Below, piece after piece: positions 42,921 through 52,415 of a stretch of DNA of 64,000 nucleotides. Made by a program: the position numbers and the translations under genes. This DNA comes from RGIG8244 sp045592785. GTDB taxonomy: Bacteria > Verrucomicrobiota > Lentisphaeria > Victivallales > UBA1829. The stretch covers positions 1 to 64,000 of the forward strand of contig JAZNVL010000057.1 of assembly GCA_045592785.1 (NCBI GenBank), given 5' to 3'. Within the stretch, counting starts at the first letter, position 1. Each line of letters starts with the position of its first letter. The notes beneath the pieces are model-generated. The model worked only from the letters and a program-made list of their open reading frames with translations, had not been told where the DNA came from and did no database searches.

Positions 42921-44255
42921 ATGGCAAAATTGGAATTTGGTTTTTCCCGGGAAGACATCACTCCCAAACGCGGTATCCCGCTGTGCGGATACTTCAATCC
43001 CCGTCCCAACAAAGGAGCGTATGACCGTTTGCAGTTGAAAGCGGCGGTTTTCCGTACGGGGGAAGAATATGCGGCGATCGTTTCCTACGATCTGTGTCTT
43101 CTGAAGCGTGACTTTATTGACGTTGTGGAAGCGGAATTGAAGAAAACCGGCTCCATTCTGTGGGGGAAAGTGCTTTACTGCGTGACCCACACACATACCG
43201 GTCCCTACACCTCCATGCTGTTCGATGTCAGCGGGGAAAGTGAATACATGAGCAAGCTGGTGGCGAAGACCGTTGCGGCGTTGTCCGATGCCCTCGACTC
43301 ACTGGCGGAAACGGAACTTTACACGGCGAGAACGGAATGTACCACGCTGGCGTATAACCGCCGTTACCTGATGAAGAACGGGAAAGTTCTGACGAACCCG
43401 GGGAAATGCAATCCGGAGATCGCGGAACCGGATGGCGGTGTGGATCACTCCATTCTGCTGATGGAACTCCGTCAGGAAGGACGTCCCGTGATGATGATCG
43501 CCAACATTTCCAATCACACCGACACCATCGGCGGAGACCTTGTTTCCGCGGACTGGCCGGGCAGAATGGAAGCGGCGATCCAGCAGGAAATGGGAGATGG
43601 GATCCCTGTGATGACGATCATTGCGCCCCAGGGGAACATCAATCACTTCAACATCACGAGTCCGGATGGTCAGGCGGGATACGGGGAAGCCTGCCGGATC
43701 GGGAAGGCGTATGCTTCAGTGATCATGAGTGCGCGGTACAGTCTTGCAAAGCAGGAAGACTGCGATCTTACCGTCCGGAATCTGGAATTTGAAGCACCGT
43801 ATTATCAGTTGTCCGATGCGGAATATGAAGAAGCAAAACGCGTTTATGAGGAAAACAAGGATGAAGTGATGGAAGCCGGTCGTGACTTCACCAGCGAAGA
43901 TATCGCCCGCGGCGTTCCGTTTGTGAAGAAATACTTTGCGGAAGCGGCGATCGGATGCCGTGAAAAAGCCATCACGGAAAAGCGGGTCGAACGTCAGATC
44001 GCGATCCATTTCGGAACGGAACTTGCCATTGTTTCTCTGCCGGCGGAACCCTTTGTGGAACTCGGATTCGCCATCCGGGAAGGTTCCCGGTTCCCCATGA
44101 CGGTCCTGGCTGCACTCGGCATGGGTGAAGTCGGATATGTGGGGCTTCCCCGGAACTACGGAAACGGCGGATATGAGACCAGTCCCTCCCGTACGCTTGC
44201 GGACCCGACGGTGGGCGAACGGATCATCAGCGGAGCCTTGGAATTGCTGAAATAA
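42921..44255 (+). CDS. Neutral/alkaline ceramidase-like protein
   Basis: A 444-residue protein resembling the N-terminal catalytic part of neutral ceramidases (PF04734), which are zinc amidases that cleave the N-acyl bond of ceramide. Matching segments are CVTHTHTGP, SNHTDTIGGDLVSADWPG and APQGNINHFN, with candidate zinc histidines in the first two. It is shorter than true ceramidases, lacks the C-terminal Ig-like domain, and has no signal peptide. A different amide or ester substrate is therefore plausible. ATG 42921 follows AAGGAA. Confidence 0.8.
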   Translation: MAKLEFGFSREDITPKRGIPLCGYFNPRPNKGAYDRLQLKAAVFRTGEEYAAIVSYDLCLLKRDFIDVVEAELKKTGSILWGKVLYCVTHTHTGPYTSMLFDVSGESEYMSKLVAKTVAALSDALDSLAETELYTARTECTTLAYNRRYLMKNGKVLTNPGKCNPEIAEPDGGVDHSILLMELRQEGRPVMMIANISNHTDTIGGDLVSADWPGRMEAAIQQEMGDGIPVMTIIAPQGNINHFNITSPDGQAGYGEACRIGKAYASVIMSARYSLAKQEDCDLTVRNLEFEAPYYQLSDAEYEEAKRVYEENKDEVMEAGRDFTSEDIARGVPFVKKYFAEAAIGCREKAITEKRVERQIAIHFGTELAIVSLPAEPFVELGFAIREGSRFPMTVLAALGMGEVGYVGLPRNYGNGGYETSPSRTLADPTVGERIISGALELLK

Positions 44256-44281
44256 TACGGACTCCGGTCCATCGATTCAGA

Positions 44282-44320
44282 AACGCATCCGTGCGTAAAA
44301 TACGCGCGGGTGCGTTTTTT
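44282..44320 (+). terminator. Rho-independent terminator
   Basis: AACGCATCCGTGCGT (44282-44296) pairs with ACGCGCGGGTGCGTT (44302-44316) with two G-T pairs, followed by T-run. It closes the ceramidase-like gene. Confidence 0.85.
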
Positions 44321-44343
44321 CTTTAAAAAAGCGGAAAAATTTC

Positions 44344-44372
44344 TTGCAAAAAGGGAGAAACGGGAATACATT
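44344..44372 (+). promoter_or_regulatory. Predicted promoter of the mreC-mreD-mrdA unit
   Basis: TTGCAA (44344-44349), 17 bases, TACATT (44367-44372). It lies just before the secreted unknown gene that leads the unit. Confidence 0.45.
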
Positions 44373-44395
44373 ACTCATTTACAGAATGTGATGAG

Positions 44396-45661
44396 GTGAA
44401 AACAGTGTTCGAACGGAAAATACGGAAAATATTCGGGATATTCATGCTGCTGATCCTTGCCGGGTTGCCGGTGCAGGGACAGATCATCATGCACGATTAT
44501 ACCGAAGCGGATCTCTCCCCGGCGTTTCAGGGCAAACGGTCGGTGGAACGTCTCTGCCGTATTGTGAATACCTGTATGCCGGAAGACCGGAATGTTCACT
44601 GGAAAGTCGTGGCGAAATACGATCCTTCGCTGCCTTATTCCCGTTTTGCCGCGGAAATGGACCGTCGTTTGCGTGAAATGCAGATCCGGTTCCCGGCGGA
44701 TTTTCCCCGCTGGATGCGCTCCCGGGAGTCCATGCGCCAGTTGACGGCATGGGTATTTCTTGCGAAACTGGATTTACCGCCGGAACACGCGGACCGTTTG
44801 AAAACACATTGGCTGGTCCGCGCGGTTGCGGCGAAAGCCATACAGACGCTGAACCGTCCGCCGATCCCGTTTGTGCAGGAATATCCTTTTGCGTATACGT
44901 TGACATCCTGCGGCTATTATCCGGTGGGGGGATTGCCGGTATGGGATGAAATGCCGGGTACGCCGCCCGCATTGCAACAGCTGAATGACGAATACGCGGA
45001 ACTCCTGATGGAGTCCTGTGCGCGGTCCGGGTTTTTCCGCCGGGAACGGTTTGCGGAACAACTTCTTCTTGCTGCAGTGAACGGGGAGGAATGTGATCTG
45101 GCGAAACTGCTGCCGTCAGAGAGTGCCGCAGCCGATCCGGAAATGTGGTTCCGCGGCTGTATGGATGGACGTCTCTTTGCATTTTATGCGCCGATGTCCG
45201 CCGTGCATTTTGAAACGATGTACCGTGAGCTGGCAGTGATCCGCTGGCAGGATCCGGATGGGAAGGTACAGCATTGCCGTCTTCCGGAATTGTATCAGCG
45301 TCGCAGTGAGATCCCGGAATACACCCGGCAGGTCCGGCAGTTATCCCATGACCTTGCCCGGATGAGCCGGAACATCCATCCGATGCTCCATGAGCCGTTC
45401 AATCAATTGCGGCGGAACCTGGCGGAGATCCTGGCGGGCAGAGAGGCACCACAGGATTTTGCGACTGCGGAACGGACGTTGTTTGCCGCTGTTGACCGGT
45501 TGATGCAGATCGAAAGTATGTTGTCTGAAGTACAGAAACAGAAAATACCCCCCGGGGTGCGCATGGCGAATCTTCTGACTGCCGTCCGTGAACTCCGGAA
45601 ACATGAATTGCGTTATCCGGGCGTGGATAAACTTCTTGACCGATGGGATGATTACCGATGA
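44396..45661 (+). CDS. Exported protein of unknown function, first gene of the mre operon
   Basis: Not recognised. It has up to 421 residues, with a signal peptide (FGIFMLLILAGLPVQGQ) and a largely helical mature part rich in R, E and L, without any transmembrane segment after residue 30. GTG starts at 44396 and 44405 are both possible, and the second is better spaced from GAGGTG. The stop overlaps the mreC ATG as ATGA, so translation is coupled and a role in periplasmic control of cell elongation is a fair guess. Confidence 0.78.
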   Translation: MKTVFERKIRKIFGIFMLLILAGLPVQGQIIMHDYTEADLSPAFQGKRSVERLCRIVNTCMPEDRNVHWKVVAKYDPSLPYSRFAAEMDRRLREMQIRFPADFPRWMRSRESMRQLTAWVFLAKLDLPPEHADRLKTHWLVRAVAAKAIQTLNRPPIPFVQEYPFAYTLTSCGYYPVGGLPVWDEMPGTPPALQQLNDEYAELLMESCARSGFFRRERFAEQLLLAAVNGEECDLAKLLPSESAAADPEMWFRGCMDGRLFAFYAPMSAVHFETMYRELAVIRWQDPDGKVQHCRLPELYQRRSEIPEYTRQVRQLSHDLARMSRNIHPMLHEPFNQLRRNLAEILAGREAPQDFATAERTLFAAVDRLMQIESMLSEVQKQKIPPGVRMANLLTAVRELRKHELRYPGVDKLLDRWDDYR

Positions 45662-46512
45662 AAAAATATGGACAGGAAACGAATCAGATCCTTCTGACGA
45701 TCGCGACCTTATTGCTGGGAGCACTCTTTGCCGTGCTTGCCTGGTATGCGTTGAAACCTTTCTTCCAACGGGTCGCACTGGATTATTATTACCCCTGGAA
45801 CAAAGCGCTGCTTGCCACCGAAAGTGCTGCGGCGACGGAAGTCCTGGCTGCCGCGAAGAGCAAACGGGAACTGGCTGCCATGGTTGCCGATTTGCAGCAG
45901 AAAAACGCAGAACTTGCTGCCGCTTCCGCCGCGGATGGCGCATTGCGGCAGGAGAATATGCAACTGCGTACTCTGCTCAATATGCCGCTCCCCCCGGAAC
46001 GGATCCCCGTTTATGCACAAGTGATGCTCCGGGATCCCATGACCTGGAACGAAACATTTGTCATTGACAAAGGGGAAGCCCACGGGATCCGGCAGGGAGA
46101 TCCGGTGGTGGCGCCTTCGGTGCAGGGCGGGAATGCCGTGATGGCGGGCAGAATACTTTCTGTGAGCCGTCATACCGCCGTTGCAGCCACTGTTTTTCAC
46201 AAGGAATGTGCGTTGAGTGTGCTGTTGACGGAGTCCGGACAATACGGTTTTCTCAACGGTGCGGGCGGCGCATCGGCACCTGTGATCACGTCATTGCCCG
46301 TGAACGGACGTTATGGTGTGGGTGAGATCGTGATGACGGGCGGACTTTCCCATCAGACACCGCCCGGATTGTTCCTGGGGACCCTTGCGCCGCAGGAAGA
46401 CGGTTCCGCTTCGGTGGTGAAAGATCATCTGTATGCGGAAGGGCTCCTGAAACCGGCAGCGGATATCCGGGATCTGCGTTTTGTGACCGTTCTGACCCGG
46501 AAAGGACAATGA
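45658..46512 (+). CDS. mreC: Rod shape-determining protein MreC
   Basis: MreC is a periplasmic scaffold of the elongasome that links MreB to PBP2. One N-terminal membrane helix (about 10-32) and an alanine-rich coiled coil (about 55-105) precede the beta core. The core has VIDKGEAHGIRQGDPVV and SSV-type strand GRILSVSRHTAVAATV. The length of 284 residues is normal. Neighbours are mreD and mrdA. mreB is not present. Confidence 0.93.
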   Translation: MKKYGQETNQILLTIATLLLGALFAVLAWYALKPFFQRVALDYYYPWNKALLATESAAATEVLAAAKSKRELAAMVADLQQKNAELAAASAADGALRQENMQLRTLLNMPLPPERIPVYAQVMLRDPMTWNETFVIDKGEAHGIRQGDPVVAPSVQGGNAVMAGRILSVSRHTAVAATVFHKECALSVLLTESGQYGFLNGAGGASAPVITSLPVNGRYGVGEIVMTGGLSHQTPPGLFLGTLAPQEDGSASVVKDHLYAEGLLKPAADIRDLRFVTVLTRKGQ

Positions 46513-46516
46513 CCCG

Positions 46517-47023
46517 ATGTTTGCCGCGTTCCTGCTGCTTTCTTTTCTCTTTACGGTGACGGAACTTTATCTCCGCTGCCGCGGGATCTTTCTGCCGCTT
46601 CTGCCCTGCTGGATCTTCTATCTGGCGGTGTTCGCGGGCTGGCGGAAAGGGGTTGCCGCAGGGATCTTTCTGGGATTGGTCATGGACCTTCTGACTGCAT
46701 CGTCTCTGCCGGTCCAGATGTTTGTATTTCCCTGTGTGGTGATTCCGGCGCGCGTGTGGCTGACGAAAGTGGAATCGGATTCTCTGACATCACATCTGCT
46801 GTATGGAGCCATCCTTCCCTTGATCGTTTATCTGCCGCAAATGCTGTGTGTGTCACTGCAATGCCTGTTGCGTTTTCTGCCGTATATGATCCCGCTTTGT
46901 ATGCTCTCGGCGATCCTGCTGCCTTGTATGATCCTGTTCCTGGATTCTCTTGCGGAACGGTTCGGGTTCCCCTTGTATTCCAATGTGAAACTGCAACTGA
47001 AACGGGGGACACTGCCATTATGA
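46517..47023 (+). CDS. mreD: Rod shape-determining protein MreD-like
   Basis: A 168-residue hydrophobic protein with about five membrane segments and the small loop WRKGVAAGIFLGLVMDLLTASSL, which matches MreD's conserved G-x-x-x-D region. Sequence similarity in this family is low, so position between mreC and mrdA supports the call. Its stop overlaps the mrdA start as ATGA. Confidence 0.85.
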   Translation: MFAAFLLLSFLFTVTELYLRCRGIFLPLLPCWIFYLAVFAGWRKGVAAGIFLGLVMDLLTASSLPVQMFVFPCVVIPARVWLTKVESDSLTSHLLYGAILPLIVYLPQMLCVSLQCLLRFLPYMIPLCMLSAILLPCMILFLDSLAERFGFPLYSNVKLQLKRGTLPL

Positions 47024-48807
47024 ATCCGGAAATGCTTACCTCGCCCCGGCTCCGTATCGGTGTATTGATCTTCGTGGTCTGCCTTCTGTATACGATCCTT
47101 GCGATCCAGTTGTGGACCATGCAGGTATTGCGCCGGGATGAATATCAGGACCGGAGCCGGATGCAGTCTGCCCGGACGATCCGCATCCCGCCGATCCGCG
47201 GGCGGATCCTGGCACGGAACGGGGAACCGCTTGCCGATAACCGTGTTTCCTATGATGTCAAACTGCATCTGGCGGAACTGCGTGCAAGAAATCACAGCGA
47301 GACATTGATCCGGATCCGGTCTGCCATTTCGGAAATATGCAGCCGTACCGGACGGGAGAATACCTTTACGGATGCCATGATCGAACGGCACATGAATTAT
47401 TTCCCGGGGATCCCCATGATATTGTTCCGTGACCTTTCTCCGGCGGAACTTGCCGTTCTGCAGGAAACACATCCGCTGATCACGGGACTTGAAATCGCGG
47501 CGGAACCGGTCCGCACTTATCCTCACGGCACATTTGCCGCCCATCTGCTGGGATACGTCAAGCCGGGCGATGCGGCTAAAGCCGGTGACCGGAGCAGTTT
47601 CTTTTATTACATTCCGGATCCCGAAGGACGGGAAGGGTTGGAAAAATACTGCAACGAATCGTTGCGCGGGACCGCCGGACGGCGTCTTGCCGTGGTGAAC
47701 AGCACGGGTTTTGTGCATGAATATCTGGAAGAGGAAGCCGCGATCCACGGGAAGGATGTACGTCTGACCCTCGACTTCAAGGCACAGCAGTGTGCGGAAC
47801 GTCTTCTTGCGGGAAAAGTGGGTGCGATCGTGGTATTGAATGCCAATACGGGTGAGATCCTTGCCATGGCATCATCGCCCACTTACAAGCCGGAACTGTT
47901 CTATCCCAAGATCAGTCATGAGGATTATCAGGCTCTGGCGCAGAATCCGGATCAGGTCTTCCTCAACCGGGCATCTGCCGGATCCTATATGCCCGGCTCC
48001 ATCATCAAACCGCTGACGGCATTGGCGATCCTGAAACACGGTCATTCCCCTGATGACATTTTCGAATGTACGGGAAGAGTCCCGTACGGTTACCGCGGCG
48101 CCATCAAATGTATGTTCAATGCGGTTCACGGCGAGATCAATATTTACGACGCACTGAAACGTTCCTGCAACGGATATTTTGTTACCGCCGGAATGCAGTG
48201 CGGGATCCATGAACTCTCCGCCATGTATGTCTCCGCCGGGATCGGATCGCCCACCGGTTTCGAACTCTTCGAACGGAAAGGGATCCTGCCGAAGCACTCA
48301 CCGAAATGGACCGATGCGGAAACCGCGTATGTCGCCTTCGGGCAGGGCAAGGTGGAACTCACGCCGTTGCAGGCTGCTGTTTATGCCGCCGCCATCGGAA
48401 ACGGCGGGACGCGCTGGAAACCGTTCCTCGTGAAGAATATTCAGACACAGGGCATGAACAAGGAAGAACCTATTTCTGTCTTTGATGCCGTGCCGGAAAG
48501 CAAAGGTCGTCTGGATGTCACCCCGGAACAGCTGGCTGTCGTTCAGGAAGGAATGCGGCAGGTCGTTCAGGAGAAGGGCGGCAGTGGACGTCGTGCGCAG
48601 AACAGCAAGGTCACGCTTTCCGGAAAGACGGGTACGGCTGACATTGTCACGCAGAAAGAGAAGTACAAGAACGCCTGGTTCATCGGGTATGGCAAAGATC
48701 CCGGGACCGGAGAACTTTATTCCATTGCCGTCATCATCGAAAAAGGGGAATCCGGCGGTTTGACGGCGGCTCCGGTTGCCGGAGAATTTTTTGAAATGTG
48801 GAAGTAA
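47020..48807 (+). CDS. mrdA: Penicillin-binding protein 2 (peptidoglycan transpeptidase)
   Basis: PBP2 cross-links peptidoglycan during elongation. One N-terminal membrane helix, a pedestal domain (RTIRIPPIRGRILARNG) and the transpeptidase domain are present over 595 residues. The active serine is S327 in PGSIIKP, the SxN motif is SCN in KRSCNGYF, and KTG has K536 in SGKTGTA. An in-frame ORF extends far upstream inside mreD, but ATG 47020 is the proper start. rodA is not adjacent. Confidence 0.95.
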   Translation: MNPEMLTSPRLRIGVLIFVVCLLYTILAIQLWTMQVLRRDEYQDRSRMQSARTIRIPPIRGRILARNGEPLADNRVSYDVKLHLAELRARNHSETLIRIRSAISEICSRTGRENTFTDAMIERHMNYFPGIPMILFRDLSPAELAVLQETHPLITGLEIAAEPVRTYPHGTFAAHLLGYVKPGDAAKAGDRSSFFYYIPDPEGREGLEKYCNESLRGTAGRRLAVVNSTGFVHEYLEEEAAIHGKDVRLTLDFKAQQCAERLLAGKVGAIVVLNANTGEILAMASSPTYKPELFYPKISHEDYQALAQNPDQVFLNRASAGSYMPGSIIKPLTALAILKHGHSPDDIFECTGRVPYGYRGAIKCMFNAVHGEINIYDALKRSCNGYFVTAGMQCGIHELSAMYVSAGIGSPTGFELFERKGILPKHSPKWTDAETAYVAFGQGKVELTPLQAAVYAAAIGNGGTRWKPFLVKNIQTQGMNKEEPISVFDAVPESKGRLDVTPEQLAVVQEGMRQVVQEKGGSGRRAQNSKVTLSGKTGTADIVTQKEKYKNAWFIGYGKDPGTGELYSIAVIIEKGESGGLTAAPVAGEFFEMWK

Positions 48808-48813
48808 ACTGGG

Positions 48814-50379
48814 TCACTTCCGTAAACCGGGGATCCGCACGATGAACTGCCGGGCTTCCGGCATCCGCAGGAGCAGTGTCACGCCCGGAAAAATGAAGCC
48901 GAAAACGATCATCCCGGTCCCGCAACGGTAAATGGACTGCCAGGAATTTTGCGCATCTTCCAGAAATGTGACTGCATATCTTGCCGCCGCACCCGCAAAC
49001 AGACATCCGAGGAGCGTTTTCCCGATGGTGAGAAAGAGTCCGGCAAACTGAAAATCCTTCGTCCCCAGCTGCCGGATCAATAACCATGTCAGCAGCAGAT
49101 TTCCCGTGAGAGAAGTCAGGACCGTTGCCAGAGCCACACCACCCTGTTTCAAGGGCCCCATGAGCAGGAAGTTGAGGACGATGTTCAAGGTCACCGTGAT
49201 GAGAGAAACGCGGAACGGCGTGATCATATCCTTCCGAGCGGTGAAAGAGGCAACTGCCACTTTATATGCGGCGAACAGCGGGATGCCCGGGACATAGAAG
49301 AACATGGCGTATGCCGTGGCACGGACGTCATCCAGATCGAAGTTCCCGCGCATGAAAACGGAACGGATCAGGTCTTCGCAGAAGAGTATCATGAAGACGG
49401 CAATGGGGATCGTCACAAACAACAGGTTCCGCAGGGAAAATGTATACATTCCCGCCAGAGACTTGTAATCGTTTTTCGATGCGGCGTGAGACATCTCGGA
49501 AAGGGAGACCGTACCGAACGCAAACGCAAAGATCCCGATGGGCAGATAGACCAAGCGTTCACTGAAATACAGCGCGGCAGGCGCATGATCTCCGATCCAT
49601 CCGGCAACAAGCCGGTCCACCACCAGACTCAACTGCAATGCGGCTGCGGCAAAGATCCCGGGGAGGGCGAGCCGGACGATGGACCGGATCGTTTCCATGT
49701 CGCAGCAGACCTGTTTTTTCCATACGGGGAGCATCTTTTTCCGTTTGATGATCCAGAGCAGGAGCAGGAGTTCCAGTATTCCGGAAAGCACGATCGCCAG
49801 TGCAAGCAGACGGAGGATGGAGCGTTCCGGATACAGGTGGACCGTTACCAGAAACAGTGCGCCGATCATGACGGCATTCTGCAGGATCGCCGCCAGTGAC
49901 GGCAGAAAATATTCCCGCATACTGTTGGCATAACAGGTCAGCACGCCCACCGAACAGATGAAGATGCAGTACGGCATGACGACGGGGGTCAGCCATGCTG
50001 TGAGCCGCCATAATCCATCGGGGAGCATATCCCCCAGAAAATAAGCGGGCAGAGCAATGACCAGCGTGATCAGACACAGCAGGATATTGAGGTACAGAAA
50101 AATGGTGGAGAACCGTTCCCGTGCCCGTAATTCACCATCCTGTTCCATGGAGTGAACGATCATGGGGATGAGTGCAGTCCCCAACGCTCCTTCCCCCAGA
50201 ATACGGCGGAAAAGATTGGGCAGTGTCAGTGCCTGGACCCATGCGGACATATACAGTCCGCCGCCCAGCACGGATGCCATGAGCATTTCCCGGATGAACC
50301 CGAGGATGCGGCAGAAGAGCGTGGAAACCGCAAGGTTCCGTGAGCCGCGGAGCAGATTTTTCTGTCCATCTTCTGCCAT
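48814..50379 (-). CDS. murJ: Lipid II flippase MurJ
   Basis: MurJ (MviN) flips lipid II across the inner membrane. The polytopic protein has about 14 membrane segments over 521 residues. The first helix begins SRNLAVSTLFCRILGFIREML, with an early conserved arginine, and SLRNLLFVTIPIAVFM matches TM8. ATG 50379 sits after AAGGAG, which overlaps nothing of ychF 12 bases upstream. It ends six bases from convergent mrdA. Confidence 0.94.
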   Translation of the reverse strand: MAEDGQKNLLRGSRNLAVSTLFCRILGFIREMLMASVLGGGLYMSAWVQALTLPNLFRRILGEGALGTALIPMIVHSMEQDGELRARERFSTIFLYLNILLCLITLVIALPAYFLGDMLPDGLWRLTAWLTPVVMPYCIFICSVGVLTCYANSMREYFLPSLAAILQNAVMIGALFLVTVHLYPERSILRLLALAIVLSGILELLLLLWIIKRKKMLPVWKKQVCCDMETIRSIVRLALPGIFAAAALQLSLVVDRLVAGWIGDHAPAALYFSERLVYLPIGIFAFAFGTVSLSEMSHAASKNDYKSLAGMYTFSLRNLLFVTIPIAVFMILFCEDLIRSVFMRGNFDLDDVRATAYAMFFYVPGIPLFAAYKVAVASFTARKDMITPFRVSLITVTLNIVLNFLLMGPLKQGGVALATVLTSLTGNLLLTWLLIRQLGTKDFQFAGLFLTIGKTLLGCLFAGAAARYAVTFLEDAQNSWQSIYRCGTGMIVFGFIFPGVTLLLRMPEARQFIVRIPGLRK

Positions 50380-50391
50380 CAGCAAATCTCC

Positions 50392-51492
50392 TTACACAGA
50401 GAAACGGACAAATACGCAGTCGCCGTCCTGCATGATGTATTCTTTTCCTTCGATCCGGAGTTTCCCGTTGAGTTTCGCTTCGTTCCAGCCTTTGAACCCG
50501 ATCAGATCGTCATAAGACTCCACTTCCATGCGGATGAAGCCGCGTTTCATATCCGTGTGGATCTTGCCCGCTGCATCCGGTGCGGCAGTCCCCCGGGTGA
50601 TGGTCCACGCCCGGGTTTCATCGGGACCTGTGGTGAAGAATGTGATATAATCCAGCAGACGGTATCCGGTGCGGATGACCCGTTCCAGACCGCTTTCCTC
50701 CACGCCGATATCCTGCAGGAAAATGGCGGCTTCTTCGGGATCGAGAGCGCCCAGTTCCTCTTCCAGTTTTGCGCAGACGGGAACGACTTCCATATTGTGT
50801 TTCGCGGCAGTTTCCAACAGTTTCTGCGAGATGGGTTCCTTCCCGAAATTGCGGAAGGATTCTTCATCGGTATTGGCGCAGACGAAAGCGGGCATGGTGG
50901 TCAACATCTGGAAGGAATCCGCGATCGCACGGACTTTCGGATCGTTACGGTCGTATTCCGGCAGACGGCTTTCGCTCAAATCCTGGATGAACTTTTCGGC
51001 AAGTTCCCATTCCAGTTTGATTTCCGGCGTGCCGGCGCGAAGTTGTTTTTTCAACTTTTCCTGTCTGCGCTGAAGAAAATCCAGGTCCGCAAGCATCAGT
51101 TCGGTCAGAATAAGTTCCAGGTCCCGGGAGGGATCAATGGTGGAACCGGTGTGGACCACATCCGGATCCGCAAACAGGCGGACCACATGGGCAACGGCAT
51201 CCACGCCGCGGATATGTCCCAGGAACTGATTGCCCAGACCTTCCCCTTTGCTTGCTCCTTCCACCAGACCGGCGATGTCGATGAATTTCATGGTCGCGGG
51301 AACGACTTTTGCAGATTTTTCCAGCTTGACCAGTTCATCGATCCGGGGATCGGGAACCGGGACCACGCCCGTATTGGGTTCGATGGTGCAGAAAGGAAAG
51401 TTGGCAGCGGCAGCACCGCCGTGTGAAAGCGCGTTGAACAACGTAGACTTGCCCACGTTGGGCAATCCGACAAAACCGCATGCAAAACCCAT
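50392..51492 (-). CDS. ychF: Redox-regulated ATPase YchF
   Basis: YchF is an Obg-related P-loop protein that prefers ATP and binds ribosomes. G1 is GLPNVGKSTLF, and the following switch has DIAGLVEGASKGEGLGN. A TGS-like domain lies at the C-terminus (RGFIRMEVESYDDLIGF). The length of 366 residues is standard. It is followed by murJ after 12 bases, so the two are probably co-transcribed. Confidence 0.97.
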   Translation of the reverse strand: MGFACGFVGLPNVGKSTLFNALSHGGAAAANFPFCTIEPNTGVVPVPDPRIDELVKLEKSAKVVPATMKFIDIAGLVEGASKGEGLGNQFLGHIRGVDAVAHVVRLFADPDVVHTGSTIDPSRDLELILTELMLADLDFLQRRQEKLKKQLRAGTPEIKLEWELAEKFIQDLSESRLPEYDRNDPKVRAIADSFQMLTTMPAFVCANTDEESFRNFGKEPISQKLLETAAKHNMEVVPVCAKLEEELGALDPEEAAIFLQDIGVEESGLERVIRTGYRLLDYITFFTTGPDETRAWTITRGTAAPDAAGKIHTDMKRGFIRMEVESYDDLIGFKGWNEAKLNGKLRIEGKEYIMQDGDCVFVRFSV

Positions 51493-51534
51493 GGTATTTA
51501 CTCCGTAAATAATGAACTGATAGTTGAAAAGAGA

Positions 51535-51562
51535 AATATATCACATATTTTCTTTTTTTCAA
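51535..51562 (-). promoter_or_regulatory. Predicted promoter of ychF-murJ
   Basis: Minus strand TTGAAA (51557-51562), 16 bases, TATATT (51535-51540). Confidence 0.6.
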
Positions 51563-51598
51563 GTTACAGGGCCGTTTTTTCCCTTTTTAACCATGTCC

Positions 51599-52414
51599 TC
51601 ATTCTGCCGCCGCTTTCATCAGAAGCCGGATCCCTTCGAAAAGACGCGGTCCCGGCCGCAGCAGAAGGTCTTCCGGAAGATCCGTGATGATCCGGTTGTT
51701 TTTCACTGCTTTGATATTTTTCAATGCCGGATGTTTCCGCAGAAGTCCGGCGGCATTGCCCTGTCCGTGGAGCAGGATCAGGATATCGGGATCGGTTTGC
51801 AGAAGCCATTCCACCGAAGGACGGAAATAGGCTTTTTCTTTCCCGGCAGGATTCACACCGCCGGAAAGATGGATCACTTCATTACACAGGGATCCGCCCC
51901 CAGCCGCCAGTAACGGATCATGCCACAACAGCCAGACGATCCGTGGACGTTTGTTTTCCGGGATCTTTCCGTTGTTTTTCAGCAGGGCGGCGCGTTGTTG
52001 TTTCACCCGCGCACACTCTGTTTCCGCCGCCGTTTCCATACGGAGTTCTCTGCCCAGGAACGTGACCCATTGGAGATATTCATTCAGTGTGGTATTGGGC
52101 TTCACGATCAAACGGAATCCCAGTTTCCGGAGCATTTCCCCTGCGGCGGGCGGGTACAGAGAATCCGCGACGATGACCGTGGGACGCAATGCGGCGATCA
52201 TTTCCACATTGGGCTTGGCGAAGTCTCCGGCGGCGGTGATCTTCCGGACGGTTTCCGGGTAATTGCAGGCGGTGCTTCTGCCCACAAGTTTGCTCTCTCC
52301 GCCGAGAACACAAATGAGTTCCGTGAGCGAGGGCGAAAGGGAGACGATGCGTATTTCATCCGCGGCGAGTGCGAGACTGAATAAAAGCGTGATTACAAGC
52401 AGAAAAAGTTTCAT
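51599..52414 (-). CDS. Periplasmic binding protein, BtuF/FhuD-like
   Basis: A 271-residue class III substrate-binding protein (PF01497) with a signal peptide (MKLFLLVITLLFSLALA). EIRIVSLSPSLTELICVLG is the family start, and RPTVIVADS and the TDPDILILL segment follow. Relatives bind cobalamin, haem or iron-siderophores. No permease or ATPase is nearby, so it must use a distant transporter or has another job. ATG 52414 follows the pseudopilin stop by one base. Confidence 0.86.
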   Translation of the reverse strand: MKLFLLVITLLFSLALAADEIRIVSLSPSLTELICVLGGESKLVGRSTACNYPETVRKITAAGDFAKPNVEMIAALRPTVIVADSLYPPAAGEMLRKLGFRLIVKPNTTLNEYLQWVTFLGRELRMETAAETECARVKQQRAALLKNNGKIPENKRPRIVWLLWHDPLLAAGGGSLCNEVIHLSGGVNPAGKEKAYFRPSVEWLLQTDPDILILLHGQGNAAGLLRKHPALKNIKAVKNNRIITDLPEDLLLRPGPRLFEGIRLLMKAAAE

Positions 52415-52415
52415 G

